A stretch of DNA of 64,000 bases from Bacteroidales bacterium (GCA_024681475.1 JAILAT010000001.1:62001-126000), one strand, 5' to 3'; shown: positions 41,451-53,300, counted from the first letter of the stretch. The notes: generated by a model not told the origin, from the sequence alone. Translations and numbers: made by a program.

Positions 41451-42744
41451 GTGTCAAGTAATTAAGGTAATGTTCCAAGCTGCAGCCGCTGCAGTTGTCG
41501 GCAGGATCGTGATAGCCGCCATAGCGCTGTCCCATGGAAAGCACATAGATGGCTGGCACCACCTGGGAGAAATAGTAGTGGTCGCTATTGGGTGAATTCT
41601 TGCGGTGCCGAATTTCGGGAGCCACCTCCAACGCCTTGTTCAGCAAATCCAGACGTTCCATGTGTTCCGACACCCTGGGGTCGTCGGCATTGAAGACCAT
41701 CAGACCCTCGTCGCCTCCACAGAAGAGGTCGATGTTCACCAGCAGGCGTACTTTGTCGAAATCAAAGAGAGGATGTTTCACAGCGTATTCCGAGCCTTTC
41801 AGACCGGCTTCCTCACCGCTGAAGAAGCAGAACACGTGGGTGTAGTGAGGATGCTCCTTGACGGCGACACGGGCCAGGTCGAGCACCGCTGCCACACCGC
41901 TGGCATTGTCATGGGCGCCATAGAAAATGACATCGTCGCCCATGGTGCCAAGATGGTCATAATGAGCTGTGTATACAATCATTGTGTCGCATTCGCCTTG
42001 AACATAGCCACAGACATTCTGTGTAGCATATTGGGGATGAAACTAAGTGAAGATGCCACAATGCATCGTGCGTATCTTTTTGGGCATCTTGCTGGCCAGC
42101 ACCTCGATGTAGGCATAGCCATGCTCGTAATCGGTAAAAGCGGGTGAAAAGGTGTTCATCTCATTCATGCCCACCATTACACCTTTGGAGTTGAAGGAGT
42201 TGCGACGACGCAGATTGCTCAACGACGACTTGAACGCCTTCTGCTCCTCTTCGTCTTTGGGCTTGAAGCTGGTGGCGTCGACATAGACAACCACGTCGGC
42301 AAGCAGCGACTTGTTCTTTTTCAAGAACTTGGAGAGTTTCGTGCCGTCGACAAGTATCTCGGGAGGGACGTTGAGCACCTCAAAAGTGCCATACAACGAA
42401 GCAGAGAACGGCGCCACGCGATACTCTTTGAAGGGCTCCAGCGTCACACCATTGACGCTGAGCGAGAGGGGCCCCTCCATCGAGAAGGCACTGAAGGTAT
42501 AGGGCTGGTAATAGTCATCGCCCAAAGGACTGACGCCCAACCGTTTCAGTTCGCTGCGAAGATAGGCGGCAGCGATGGAGTCGCCATGATAGGAATAGCC
42601 ACGGCCATAGAACTGCGGCGAAGTAAGCCGCTCCAGCACCTGACGGGCATAGAGGGTGTCCTGAGCCTTCAAGGAGTTTAAACCAGCGATTAAGACAAAT
42701 ACAGCTAACGCAATAATATTCAATACTTTTCTCATAACAAACAT
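41428..42744 (-). pseudogene. M28-family aminopeptidase interrupted by one in-frame TAG (42043-42045)
   Basis: 42043-42744 encodes signal peptide and N-half; 41428-41982 encodes VYTAHYDHLG...GAHDNASGVAAVLDLAR...CFFSGEEAGLKGS. Same frame throughout: ...MHCGIFT-TAG-FHPQYATQNVCGYVQGECDTMIVYTAHYDHLG. Confidence 0.85.
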
Positions 42745-42749
42745 TTATA

Positions 42750-44345
42750 TTAAAAACCAGGCAGGCTGAGCCACAGAGTGGGGAGCATCAGCACGAAGCC
42801 CAGCGCAATCAGAATCAAGATAAATTTCCAGGCCCACTTGAACCAGGTGGCGTAAGGGATGCGGGCGATGCCGAGTACGCCGATAAGCACACCGCTGGTG
42901 GGGGTGATCATGTTAGTGAACCCGTCACCGAACTGGAAAGCCAGCACGGTGGTCTGTCGCGAGACTCCGATAAGGTCGGCAAACTGGGCCATGATGGGCA
43001 TGGTGAGGGCCGCCTTGGCACTTCCGCTGGGCATCACCAGATTGAGTGCCGTCTGGAAAAGGTACATAATGCCCATCGATGTCACCTCGCCGGTGTGGGC
43101 CAAGGAGCGCGAGAGGCCGTAGAGGATGGTGTCGATGACGTGTCCATCCTTGAGAATGAAGATGATACCACTTGCCAGACCCACCACAAGGGCTGCGGAG
43201 AGGATGTCCTTGCAGCCTGCCAGGAACAGCTTGGCGATGCCGTCGGCACCTTGTCCGTCGGCGATGCCACTAAGGATACCCATGGCGAGAAACAGTGCGG
43301 AAATCTCCATCACATACCAGTCGTAGCCCAGCACGCCAACAACCAGATAGGCTATGGTAAAGAGCAGGATGTCAAGGATAAAGAAGTGCACCGACTTGCG
43401 GAGCAAGAAAAAACCGCTGAACGCAAAGAGACCAGCCAGCACCGGCATCACCACCAAACTGACTTGCGCGCTTCCAATTTTCAACGTGGTGGTGGGGAAA
43501 AGTACGGCTACCACTATCAACACGACGGAGAGCAACCCGTAGAGCACCCACGCCACCCGTGGCGAACGATACTCAGCCGGCGAAGCCTGCTGCTCGGCGA
43601 CACGATTACGCCAATACTCATCGAGCTGATGGACAGGCGATTTGAGAGGATTTTTCTTTACGCGACGGGCATACCACAGCACGAAAGCGATGCAGAACGT
43701 CGTCAGCACAACCCAGCATGCGAGACGGTATTCTAGTCCCGAGAAGAGGGGCAAATCGGCAATACCCTGGGCGATGCCGATAGTGAAGGGGTTGAGCATG
43801 GCTCCCGCAAAGCCCACATGGGCTGCGACATAGCACATACAGACACCCACCAGCGAGTCGTAGCCCATCTGGATGGCCAGAGGGATGAAAACGACAACAA
43901 AGGCGATGGTCTCCTCGCTCATGCCGAACACGGCGCCAAACAGGCTGAACATAATCATTACCAACGAGATAATGATATTGTTGACACCGACAGCGCGTAT
44001 CACGCCGATGCGGCCGAGCCGCTCGACACGACGCAGAAAAGCCAACACGCCGACATCGATGGCATGGCTGTTGTTGAGTATCCAAAAAGCGCCGCCCACC
44101 ATCAAGATGAAGATCACGATGTCGGCCTTGTCGCAGAAACCGTTGAAAAGTGCGGAGAAGACCTGCCATGTCTGCGGCGCAGCATCAACAGCCCGGAACG
44201 AGCCTTCGACGACCACCTCCTTCTGCGTTTCGCCTACGGTCACCATTTCGCGCTCAAACTCACCGGCAGGCACGAACCATGTGAGCCCCGCGGCCAGGAG
44301 GATGAGCGAAAAGACGATGGTGAAGGTATGGGGTACGCGTTTCAT
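42750..44345 (-). CDS. YfcC-family / C4-dicarboxylate-type membrane carrier
   Basis: 531 aa, >10 TM; PHTFTIVFSLILLAAGLTWFVPAGEFER, ...SGSAKAALTMPIMAQFADLIGVSRQTTVLAFQFGDGFTNMITPTSGVLIGVLG. Confidence 0.88.
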   Translation of the reverse strand: MKRVPHTFTIVFSLILLAAGLTWFVPAGEFEREMVTVGETQKEVVVEGSFRAVDAAPQTWQVFSALFNGFCDKADIVIFILMVGGAFWILNNSHAIDVGVLAFLRRVERLGRIGVIRAVGVNNIIISLVMIMFSLFGAVFGMSEETIAFVVVFIPLAIQMGYDSLVGVCMCYVAAHVGFAGAMLNPFTIGIAQGIADLPLFSGLEYRLACWVVLTTFCIAFVLWYARRVKKNPLKSPVHQLDEYWRNRVAEQQASPAEYRSPRVAWVLYGLLSVVLIVVAVLFPTTTLKIGSAQVSLVVMPVLAGLFAFSGFFLLRKSVHFFILDILLFTIAYLVVGVLGYDWYVMEISALFLAMGILSGIADGQGADGIAKLFLAGCKDILSAALVVGLASGIIFILKDGHVIDTILYGLSRSLAHTGEVTSMGIMYLFQTALNLVMPSGSAKAALTMPIMAQFADLIGVSRQTTVLAFQFGDGFTNMITPTSGVLIGVLGIARIPYATWFKWAWKFILILIALGFVLMLPTLWLSLPGF

Positions 44346-44362
44346 TGTCGTAATGTCAGATA

Positions 44363-45472
44363 CTATTCATTAATGATATGGTTAACAAGTATTTTTGCAT
44401 TGGCCTCATTGCTGTACAGGTTGCCCAGGAGCGCCTTGCGCTTCTCGATATCCTCATCAGTGAACGGCGTCGACATCAGCTGTGCCAGCAACGAACGCTG
44501 GAGCGCAGGATCATCGGCGATATGGCACACCTGGCCTAACTCGGTGCCGGCCACCATGTGACTGTTGACCAGACAGTGACGGCCTTGATATAGAGCATTG
44601 AGCAACTTGAGTTTCAAGCCCGTAGGCTGGTTGGTGACAAGGATATTGACCTGGGCGTCGCGTATCAAAGTCGACATCTTGTCGTCGTCGGGGTTGGGCA
44701 CGATACGGATGTGGGGATAGCGCCCTGCCAAGGCCACAAGCTGTGGGGAGGGCTGCCTGCCGGCGATGACGGCGGGGGTGTCTGTCTTGGAAAAGACATT
44801 CTCTATCAGATAGATGGCAGACGAATTATTGTCGGCCACCGAGAGGTCGGCATGGAAGAGCGCATAGGTGCCCTGTCCTGGCAGGGACTGGATGGTTTCA
44901 CAGGTGTGCGACGAAGGCATGAGCCAGACATCCTTACAGCCTATGGAACGGAAATGGGCCGCATCGGCTTCGGTGACGGCAAAAATGCCGGCGGCACGCG
45001 CAAGAATATGTTCATAGCGTTTCAACTTGCGTGCCTCGCTACGCAGATAGAACCGTTTCCACCAGCGTTGTTCACTGAAAGCCAGACGACTATAATAGTC
45101 GTGCTCCACATTGTGGGCACGGACGTAGACAGGGCGGTCGGACAGGCTCTCGAGCAGGGCGCAGCAATGGAGGCCCTCGAGCAGCACGGGACCTTGGTCG
45201 TGGCTGATGTCGATAAAGAGTTGTTTGTTGCAGCGTGAAGCGACGATGTAAGGCTCGCGCTGTAAGGCGCGTAAGGGCGAGGTGTCGCGTTTATAATAGG
45301 ATACACGCGCGCAATATTGCTCCAGCTGCGGTGCCTCGGGACGGCCATAGGCGAAACAGTGCAGATGCACGGGCACCCCCATGGCGTGCAACGTCTTGAG
45401 CCGATAGAAGACATCGACCACGCCGCCATAATCGGCAGGCCAAGGGACGTTGAAGGAGACAATGTGGAGCAT
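44363..45472 (-). CDS. glycosyltransferase (GT4-like mannosyltransferase)
   Basis: 369 aa; HIVSFNVPWPADYGGVVDVFYRLKTLHAMG..., VRAHNVEHDYY, LLNALYQGRHCLVNSHMVAGTEL. Confidence 0.8.
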   Translation of the reverse strand: MLHIVSFNVPWPADYGGVVDVFYRLKTLHAMGVPVHLHCFAYGRPEAPQLEQYCARVSYYKRDTSPLRALQREPYIVASRCNKQLFIDISHDQGPVLLEGLHCCALLESLSDRPVYVRAHNVEHDYYSRLAFSEQRWWKRFYLRSEARKLKRYEHILARAAGIFAVTEADAAHFRSIGCKDVWLMPSSHTCETIQSLPGQGTYALFHADLSVADNNSSAIYLIENVFSKTDTPAVIAGRQPSPQLVALAGRYPHIRIVPNPDDDKMSTLIRDAQVNILVTNQPTGLKLKLLNALYQGRHCLVNSHMVAGTELGQVCHIADDPALQRSLLAQLMSTPFTDEDIEKRKALLGNLYSNEANAKILVNHIINE

Positions 45473-45499
45473 GGTTGTCAGTATTGTTAGAATATTATA

Positions 45500-46288
45500 T
45501 TACAAGTTAATAATGTCAATTGAGAGACCGTCGTATGCCAGATGGACGCCTGGGGGCAGGGAGCTGTCGACATCGGCATGGAAGCCCATCTGATGGCTCA
45601 TGTGGGTAAGCAGCGCCTCACGAGGCTTGGCTTTGGCGATAATGTCGAGGGCTTCGGGCAGCGAGAAATGGGAGAAATGCTTCTCTTTACGCAACGCATT
45701 GACTACCAAGAGATCAAGATGGGAGACTTTATCCATTTCCTGAAGGGGTAGATGGTTCATGTCGGTGATATAGGCCAAGGAGGCTTGGTCCTCATCGATG
45801 CGGAAGCCAAGGACCGGCAAATCCTTATGCATGCCTCTAATGGGCGTGACGGTGAGCTGCCCCACGCGGAAAGACTCGCCATTGGAGACATCGTGGAGCT
45901 CGGCCTCCGGGAGGCCTGGGAAGGGATGCGGGGCAAAAATGTAGGCATAGTCGCGCCGCAGGGTTGTCAGCGCCTCGCTGTTGGCAAAAAGATCCATCTT
46001 GCGCTGCTGTACCCAATTGAAGGCACGGATGTCGTCGAGGCCGCCGACATGGTCGCGATGGGCGTGGGTGATGAGGATGGCCTCAAGGTGCTGAACGTCG
46101 AGTCGTAGCATCTGCTGGCGAAAGTCGGGGCCGATGTCGATAAGGATGTTGTTGCCCAGCTTGTCGGTGACGAGCGCAGAAGAGCGGAGACGCACATCGT
46201 GGGGGTCGTCAGAATGGCACACCTGACAGGGGCATGCTATGACGGGTACGCCCTGCGAAGTTCCGGTGCCAAGGAAGGATATTCTCAA
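45500..46288 (-). CDS. MBL-fold metallo-hydrolase (PhnP-like)
   Basis: 262 aa; SFLGTGTSQGVPVIACPCQVC, ILITHAHRDHVGGLDDIR, YITDMNHLP. Confidence 0.88.
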   Translation of the reverse strand: MRISFLGTGTSQGVPVIACPCQVCHSDDPHDVRLRSSALVTDKLGNNILIDIGPDFRQQMLRLDVQHLEAILITHAHRDHVGGLDDIRAFNWVQQRKMDLFANSEALTTLRRDYAYIFAPHPFPGLPEAELHDVSNGESFRVGQLTVTPIRGMHKDLPVLGFRIDEDQASLAYITDMNHLPLQEMDKVSHLDLLVVNALRKEKHFSHFSLPEALDIIAKAKPREALLTHMSHQMGFHADVDSSLPPGVHLAYDGLSIDIINL

Positions 46289-46381
46289 AACGGGAGGGGT
46301 TTAGGGGACGACAAGTGACTGACGGCCAGAAGAGAGACAGAAGGAATGTCCTCTGGTGCTTCACCCATTGCCGTTCCGCAA

Positions 46382-47089
46382 TTAAAGACTATCGGATGCC
46401 TTCTGGGTGAGTTTGAAACCCACGCCGTGGACGTTGACAATCTGCACCGTGGGGTCGGCGCGGAGATATTTGCGCAACTTGGTGATATAGACATCCATAC
46501 TGCGTGCGGCGAAGTAGGAGTCGTCTTTCCAGATTTTCTGCAAAGTCGAGGAGCGGTCGATGAGCTGGTTGAAGTTGATGCAGAAGAGGCGCAACAGCTC
46601 GCTTTCCTTGGAGGTGAGGCGCTGGGGCTCGCCGCCGTCGAGGGTGAGGGTCTGGTAGTTGTAGTCGAACTTGAAACGGCCAATGGTAAACTGGTTGTTT
46701 TCAGACTTATTGTCATCGAAAGAGCGACGGATGGTGGCGTTGATACGGGCCAAGAGTTCCTCCATGGAGAAGGGCTTGGTGATATAGTCGTCAGCGCCCA
46801 CCTCAAAGCCTTTCAACTTGTCAGCCTCGAGACTTTTGGCAGAGAGGAAAAGGATAGGTATATTCTTATCGACATGGCGTAGCTCTTTGGCGACGGTGAA
46901 ACCGTCTTTGACAGGCATCATGACATCGAGGATGCAAGCATCGATATGCTGGGACTGGTAAAGGTCGAGCGCTTGCTGTCCGTCGGGCGCGAGGAAGACG
47001 GTGTAGCCCTTCTGCGTGAGATAGGCTTTGAGGATTGTGGCCATATTGTTGTCGTCTTCGGCGACAAGAAGGTTGATTCCAAGATTCAT
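46382..47089 (-). CDS. OmpR/PhoB-family response regulator (RprY-like)
   Basis: 235 aa; receiver (LLVAEDDNNMATILKAYLTQKGYTVFLAPDGQQALDLY...ILDVMMPVKDG) and winged helix (LTSKESELLRLF...KIWKDDSYFAARSMDVYITKLRKYL); no adjacent histidine kinase in the window. Confidence 0.92.
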   Translation of the reverse strand: MNLGINLLVAEDDNNMATILKAYLTQKGYTVFLAPDGQQALDLYQSQHIDACILDVMMPVKDGFTVAKELRHVDKNIPILFLSAKSLEADKLKGFEVGADDYITKPFSMEELLARINATIRRSFDDNKSENNQFTIGRFKFDYNYQTLTLDGGEPQRLTSKESELLRLFCINFNQLIDRSSTLQKIWKDDSYFAARSMDVYITKLRKYLRADPTVQIVNVHGVGFKLTQKASDSL

Positions 47090-47170
47090 AACGTTTGTTT
47101 TTGAAGTCCCCGAAGGGAACTGGTTTGCCTATTTAACTTAAAAAATGTTATTTTATTGTGTGGAGGTAAT

Positions 47171-47204
47171 AAAAAAAAGTTCCACAGCGAGCTCGGAGTG
47201 GAAC
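47171..47204 (-). terminator. terminator of the 2024-aa gene transcript
   Basis: Minus strand GTTCCAC-tccgagctcgct-GTGGAAC followed by TTTTTTTTATT. Confidence 0.8.
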
Positions 47205-47244
47205 ATAATAGAGATTAATGATATGATTTTCAAAAATATAAAAA

Positions 47245-47352
47245 AAGTATTCTACTAGAAAAACTAGTTATACCAGAAACACTAGTTCTACCAGAAACAC
47301 TAGTTCAACTAGAAGGGCTAGTTCAACTAGAAGAACTATACAACCAGAAATA
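47245..47352. repeat. array of about six degenerate 18-nt tandem repeats
   Basis: Plus-strand units: (aagtattctactagaaaa) actagttataccagaaac / actagttctaccagaaac / actagttcaactagaagg / gctagttcaactagaaga / actatacaaccagaaata; units 3-4 contain the 13-nt palindrome CTAGTTCAACTAG. Confidence 0.9.
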
Positions 47353-47371
47353 CCTGCTCCATAAAAAACCA

Positions 47372-50300
47372 TCATTCAAGGCTCCGCACCTTCAGCGCCG
47401 GCGAGGGGGTAACGGCGCGGAACTCAGGGGCGTAGAGACACTGCACCGTTGTCGGGGCGGCGGTATAGGTGCCGGCGCTGTTGACAAAATAGTCGAATTC
47501 AACGATATATGTACCTTTATTGAGGTAGTCGACATAGAGTTTCTGTGTGGTGTTGGTCACAGCGAGATAGTACGACAATCCTCTGCTCCACCGCCAACCG
47601 CTGGCGGTGGTGACGGGCTCCAGGGCGGCATGGCGAGGCACATTGATTTCGACATACTCGAGATTGCGGTCGACTGTGATCTGGAGGCGGAGACGGATAC
47701 GGTCGCCGACACTGATATCCCCCACCTTCGACAGCGGCGTGAGCTTGTCGCCAGAGGCAACGTGGTAGTAGTTTTTCTTGATGGTAATACCAGTCTCGCT
47801 GGCAGGTATTTTATCCTGATTCTCAAAATACTGCCAGAAGAAAGCTCCCCAGGCGATGCCGTCGTCATCCTTGCGCAACACGATGTTGCCGTCGTCGGGC
47901 AGGATTTCCGACGCTGCGATACGCCGGGCCACAGAGGGTTGGTGGCGCAATGTGTCGCTGTCGAGGCGATGGCTGCCAAAGGTGAGCGTGCTACGCGAGG
48001 GGGTGAAGAGCGGAGACTTGTCGTCGACAATGAGGAGCGCCTGGATGGCGTTGACTGTGGCGATGTCGGAATTCCAGCTGGTGGTCTGCTTCTGTTTGAG
48101 AAGCCACTGCTGCATGAGTGCGATGTCGTCGCCGCTACCGCCCGCTTCGGCAAAGGCACGAATGAGCAATGCCTGGGTCTCCACTGGACGCTGATACCAG
48201 AAATATCCGCTCACATTGTCGCGCCAGTACATGCCCATCTCGTCGCTGCGCAGCGCTTTCTGCCTGACACGCTTGAGCATGGTCTGCGCCAAAGCCTTGT
48301 CGCCACTACGCTGAAATACGAGCGCCAGCTGCGCCTGCGAGTAGAGTCCAGTATACTGCATGTTCTGCTGTTTGGCGTTGGTATAGAAGTAGTTGTAGGA
48401 TTCGGCGTATTTGCCGCCTAGCTTGCTGTCGGCATAGAAGCTGCGCATGTAGAGATAGTCGAGATTGATGCAGTCTACCTGCTTGTTTTTGAGATATTTG
48501 ACGTAATAACTATGGTTTTCTGCATCGACATAGTCGAGCGCCCGTTTGAGTGCTTTCTGCAGGCGGCGGTCGATGGGCACCCCTTGTTGCTGCAGTAGGC
48601 CGAAGGTGGAGAGTATGTATTGTGTGGTATAGAGGCTCGAATATCTGCCGCCGGCTATCCAGCTCCAACTGCCGTCGGAACGCTGTGCGTCGAGCAACTT
48701 GTCAATGTCGGTCTTCAGGCGGCTGTCTATCTTATTGTGGTCAAAGTAGTTGGCCATCTGTTTGCGCTGCTGCTGCTCGTTCTGCATCTGGCGGAGCCAG
48801 GGTGTGGTGGCAGCGACCTCGTCGTCAATGAGGCTGGGAAAGAGAGTGTCTGCCTCTTCCTGGCTCCAGGCTTCGAACAGCTCCTTCAGCTGGGGGTTGT
48901 CGTTCACCATCTTGTTGGCCAGACTATTGACATAGAGGCTGTTGGCGAGATAGATATTGGATGGGTTCTGATGTTCGTCGGCATAAGGCAGGCATTGCAG
49001 GGCGAGCCAGAAGGGATTGGGCGTAAGCTGTGCCGTGACGGCATGGTGGCGCAGCGTGAAATCCGTCGCGGCAGTGTCGAGCTGCGTGAGGTGCTTCAAC
49101 TCGTAGTGCTTCTCCCCTACTCCATTGATATAGAAAGACATCGACTCGGTGACCAGCTGTCGACGCGTGAGCAGCGGCACTGCGGCCGTCTCGCCGTCGC
49201 TGCAGTTCTGCCCACGGGCGACGACAGTGTAGTGCGCCATGTAGCAGTCGCCTTCGGGCACAGCAAGGATGAAGGTGGCCACAGCGCTGGTATGGGCTTT
49301 GAGCGTCAGCTTGCGCACTGTGCCGCCCATCACCATAGGCAAGGTTTTTCCGCTCAGGCCATCATGCATCTCCAGCGTAAGCTCAATGTTTTGGGTGCTG
49401 TCGCTCATGTTGCTGACTTTGACGGCAAAGCAGCAGGTGTCGCCCTGATAGAGATAGCGCGGCACGTTGGGCACCACCATCAGCGGCTTCTGCGTCACGG
49501 CGCTGGCTTCCAGCTGTCCCACCTGCCAGTTTTGGCTCCAGGCGAGGCCTTTGATGCTCCACTCTGTCAGAAGGTCGGGCACCGTGAAGGAGACCTCCAC
49601 GGCTCCCGTGCTGTCGCTGCGCAGCGTGGGGGCATAGAATGCCAGCGTGTTGAGGTTGCTGCGGACTGGTGGCTTCTGGCTGGCGGCTTCATCAAAGCCG
49701 ACGCCTGCCGTAGCAGCCACAATTTCCCCCTCCAATGTACCAGGCATGTGAGCGACCTCGTTGGCGCTAATGAGATCGGACGACTCCGCGTTGCCAACCT
49801 CCATAACGGAGTTCCGATTGGAGACCACTTGGGCTTTCGACATAGGAGCATCCTGGTCAACAATCGAGAACACCGCTTCATCCATCTCCACAAAGCCACT
49901 TTTGCTGCCAGTTCTTTTGCGGGTGTTGCCATAGAGGGTGACGTAACGGCTTCCGCCGAAGAAAGCTGTCAGCAGGTCACGCCAATGCAGATAGTCCTCG
50001 TCAATGGTATAATCGGATGGCAAATGTTTGAAGAAGCTGTCATTACTGTAGTTGCAACCGGTAGAGGCGGTCATCAGGCAAGGCCTGGTGTAGGAAAGAG
50101 GCCAGGGCGACAGCCTCCAATACAGAGAGGCGAAATTGTCGAGGGCATGGTCGTACATCGTCATGGCCAGGTTGGCAGCGACACCTTGACCAGTACTATT
50201 CGTAGCGATGCGCAGCGTCCAGCGCTCCTGACTGCCGGGCTGCAGTTTGTTGCGGAACGACTCGAAGGCAACAGTCAGCTTCGAATCGGGTTTTTCCACC

Positions 50301-53300
50301 CCGATAATAAAATTATTGTGAGAACGATGGTTGGCTTTTACAGCGCATAGCGACACCGACATCCGCCCCACCATGACGTCGGTGACAGGGATGTCGAGTG
50401 TACGAATCGAACGGCTCAGGTTGAAAACGTGTGTCTCGTGATAGTCATTTTCCTTGTTGACAACCACATAGACTGTCACATCGTCGAAGCGGCTGCCGAA
50501 ACGGAGATGCAGCGTGTCGCCCACATTCACATGTTCCTGGTCTATCTCCGACCAGAGGAGTTCGACGCTGGAGGGCTGGCGGGCATCGCGGCCCGTATGG
50601 CTCACATAACGCTCTTCGACGACCGTGTCGCCGTAGTCGTCCACTGCCATAGCCTTCACCTTGTAGACCCCTGACGGCAAATCGCTCATGTCCAGCGTTC
50701 CAGGTCCCGACTCGCTGCAATCGACGGTACGGTCGGCATAGCGCTTCTGCACAGTCCATTTTTTGAAGTCCATCTGTGTGCCGGTATAATCGTAGAGCGG
50801 AAAGGCATCGCGATAAGCCTCGCGACCCAGCGGCAGCACGGGAGTGCTGTCGAACGAGAGATTCAAAGGCAACAACGGCCACTCCGGCATCTGCAACTGC
50901 TCCAGCTGCACCTTGACGGGTCGCGACATATTGGTGCCCGACGCAAGGTTTTGGCATCCAATCTGCAGCTGTGTGCCCTGCGGTGTCTTCTTTTCGACGA
51001 TGTTTATCCTGCAGCTTTTCTTGCCCAGGTTGATGTGCAGCGATTCCTCATGGGTCTCGCCGTTCAGGTCGGTGACTGTGGCGGTGAAGGTGTAGGAACA
51101 ATAACCTCCTTCGGGAACCCACGAGGCCATGGTGTCGACTATCACGATGCGGAATGCACCCAGCTCATCGGTGGTCAGGGTGCCGACATAGGGCAGCATA
51201 GACATAGACATCTGCGGCCAGGGTCTCAAATAGTCCTTGCGAGTTTGATATATGTCGCACCTCACCGAGTATTCCACATGGGCATTGGCCACAGGCACAG
51301 CAGTGTACGAGGCTGCCAAGCCTTCCACAATGATGGTGTCGCCCAGACGGACTGCCCGCGTCGGCTTGTGCAGGTCGATGCGGAATTTGGGCTGCTTGTA
51401 GGCTTCGACTTGAAACGAAGAATAATTATAGATGGCGGAACTCTTCGTTTGCTGTTTCAACTCTGTGGCGTTCAAGGAATAACGGCCGGGCATGGCATCT
51501 TCGTCGAGGACATAAGCGACCATGGCAGCACCATAGGCATCGGTAACGACGGTGTCTGCCAGCAGGTTAGTGCCGTTGGGACTGTTGATTACCACACGGA
51601 ACTCTATGCCCTCCGACGAGAGGACGGCGCCGCCCCGTGTGGTAATCGAGACAACCAGGGTCGTGCGCACCGTGTCGCCAGGTTTGTAGATGGGCTGGTC
51701 GTTAAGAAATTTCACACATGCATATTCCTCATCGTCACCACTATTTACATTGATGGAAAGGCCGTCTCTAAGCACCAGTTTCTTCCCTTTGTATTCCGTC
51801 TCAATCCTTCTTTGCCAGTAATTGGAATTGTTGTCCGAATCCTTTGATTTCAAGGCGGGGACGAAATCGTAGTAGCCATGCTCGTCGGTCTTGGTAGTGC
51901 AGTAGAGCTTGTACTGCTCATTGTTATACGAACGAACCTTCAGGTTGAGTGTCAAGTCCTTGACAGGTTTTCCTGTCACTCGGTCGACCACATATCCCTG
52001 CTGTGGTTTGTTGTCACTTTGGGCAGGCAGAAGGTCCAGGTCCGAGACCTCGAAATAGGTGTATACAAAACCATATTGCTTGAAGTCCGCCGTCGGCGAA
52101 GCCATCAGGTAATATTCACCCTGTTCCACCGGCGGAACGATGGCCAGCAGCTGCTGGCCACGATAGTCGTCACGCGAGGGCACAGCCATCGACCAGCTCG
52201 CGACGGGCCTGCTGTTGCGCATCTTCTGCTCGCGATTATTGTAATCTGTTGTTCCTTCGACTATCCTGAAATAGAGGCTGTCCACATTACGCACCCTGAG
52301 ATGCAGCGGCGCAGGTTGCCCCGACGGCAAGTGTTGTTGCATTTCGCTATACACTACGGGGTATTTGATGCTGGAACGCATATTGTCGCACATCTTGGCA
52401 AAGGGCGATTGAGGAAACTGCGCCACCACGGTGTCGCACTGACCCAGTGCGGCAATATAGTTCTCCTCACCCAGGTAGCCCTCGGCGAGCTTGGCACGAA
52501 GGCGCGCCATGGCGGGCGACGCGCTGTTCCGATAACGGTCAAGCAGCGGAAGCAGGTTTTTCTGCCAGTAGCCTATTTCGGGGTATTCGATGCGTTCAAT
52601 GGCAAGATTGATAAGCAGTTCGGTGTCGGCATCGGCCAGATGGTAGCGTTCAACCTGCTGCAAGAGTTTGATAGACAACCAAATCAGGGGGTCGACATCA
52701 TGCTCGGCAGGCAAAGGCTTGGCGACGAACTCCTCCGACGTGCCGCTCTTGAAAGCGAAGTAGTCGAATGCTATTTGGCCGTGCACTTCGGCGCGGGAGC
52801 GCATATCGTGAAGATACTGCTGCGCCATGACATCGAAGAGTGTGGGCGTGATGTCGAGGCGGTCCTTCCCGGAGGACAGTTCGACAATGTAGAGGAACTG
52901 CTCCGAGGGCTGGCTGTGCAGCAGGTCGGCATCCGCGAAGGCGGCCTTGTAGTGCATCAGCACGGTATCCATGATGCGCTGGCTGCTCCACAGCGATGGG
53001 TGCTCCTCATTGCCCCCAGCGTCCGATGCCTCATCCGCAACGCCTCCTGTATACTGATTCTTAACATAATAGGACGACAGGCCGTTGGTCAGATAGGTGG
53101 CATAATAGGTGGCGATGTAAAAGTGGCATACGGCCTGGTCGACCTTGTCGAGCGTGGGCAGCAACTGCCTGTAGCGCAGCAGGGCGCTGTCGGCTGCATT
53201 CTCGCGGTAGCTGCTGGCACTGAGCGACATATAGCGTGCCGCAATGAGGCTTTCGCGCGATAGACCTTGCTTTTGCGCTCGCTCAAACAGGCTGCCGGCC

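Noticed and set aside
42043-42045. Stop-codon reassignment (TAG = sense) to explain the M28 interruption
   Set aside because: TAG is used as the normal terminator of gltX (6274-6276) and of the 18762-19964 gene, so genome-wide TAG recoding is unlikely
47245-47352. CRISPR array
   Set aside because: Units are contiguous 18-mers with no spacers and no cas genes nearby
48620-50350. 576-codon plus-strand ORF inside the MG-like gene, also 51878-53263 and 50951-51847
   Set aside because: Antisense frames of a single well-supported 2024-aa gene
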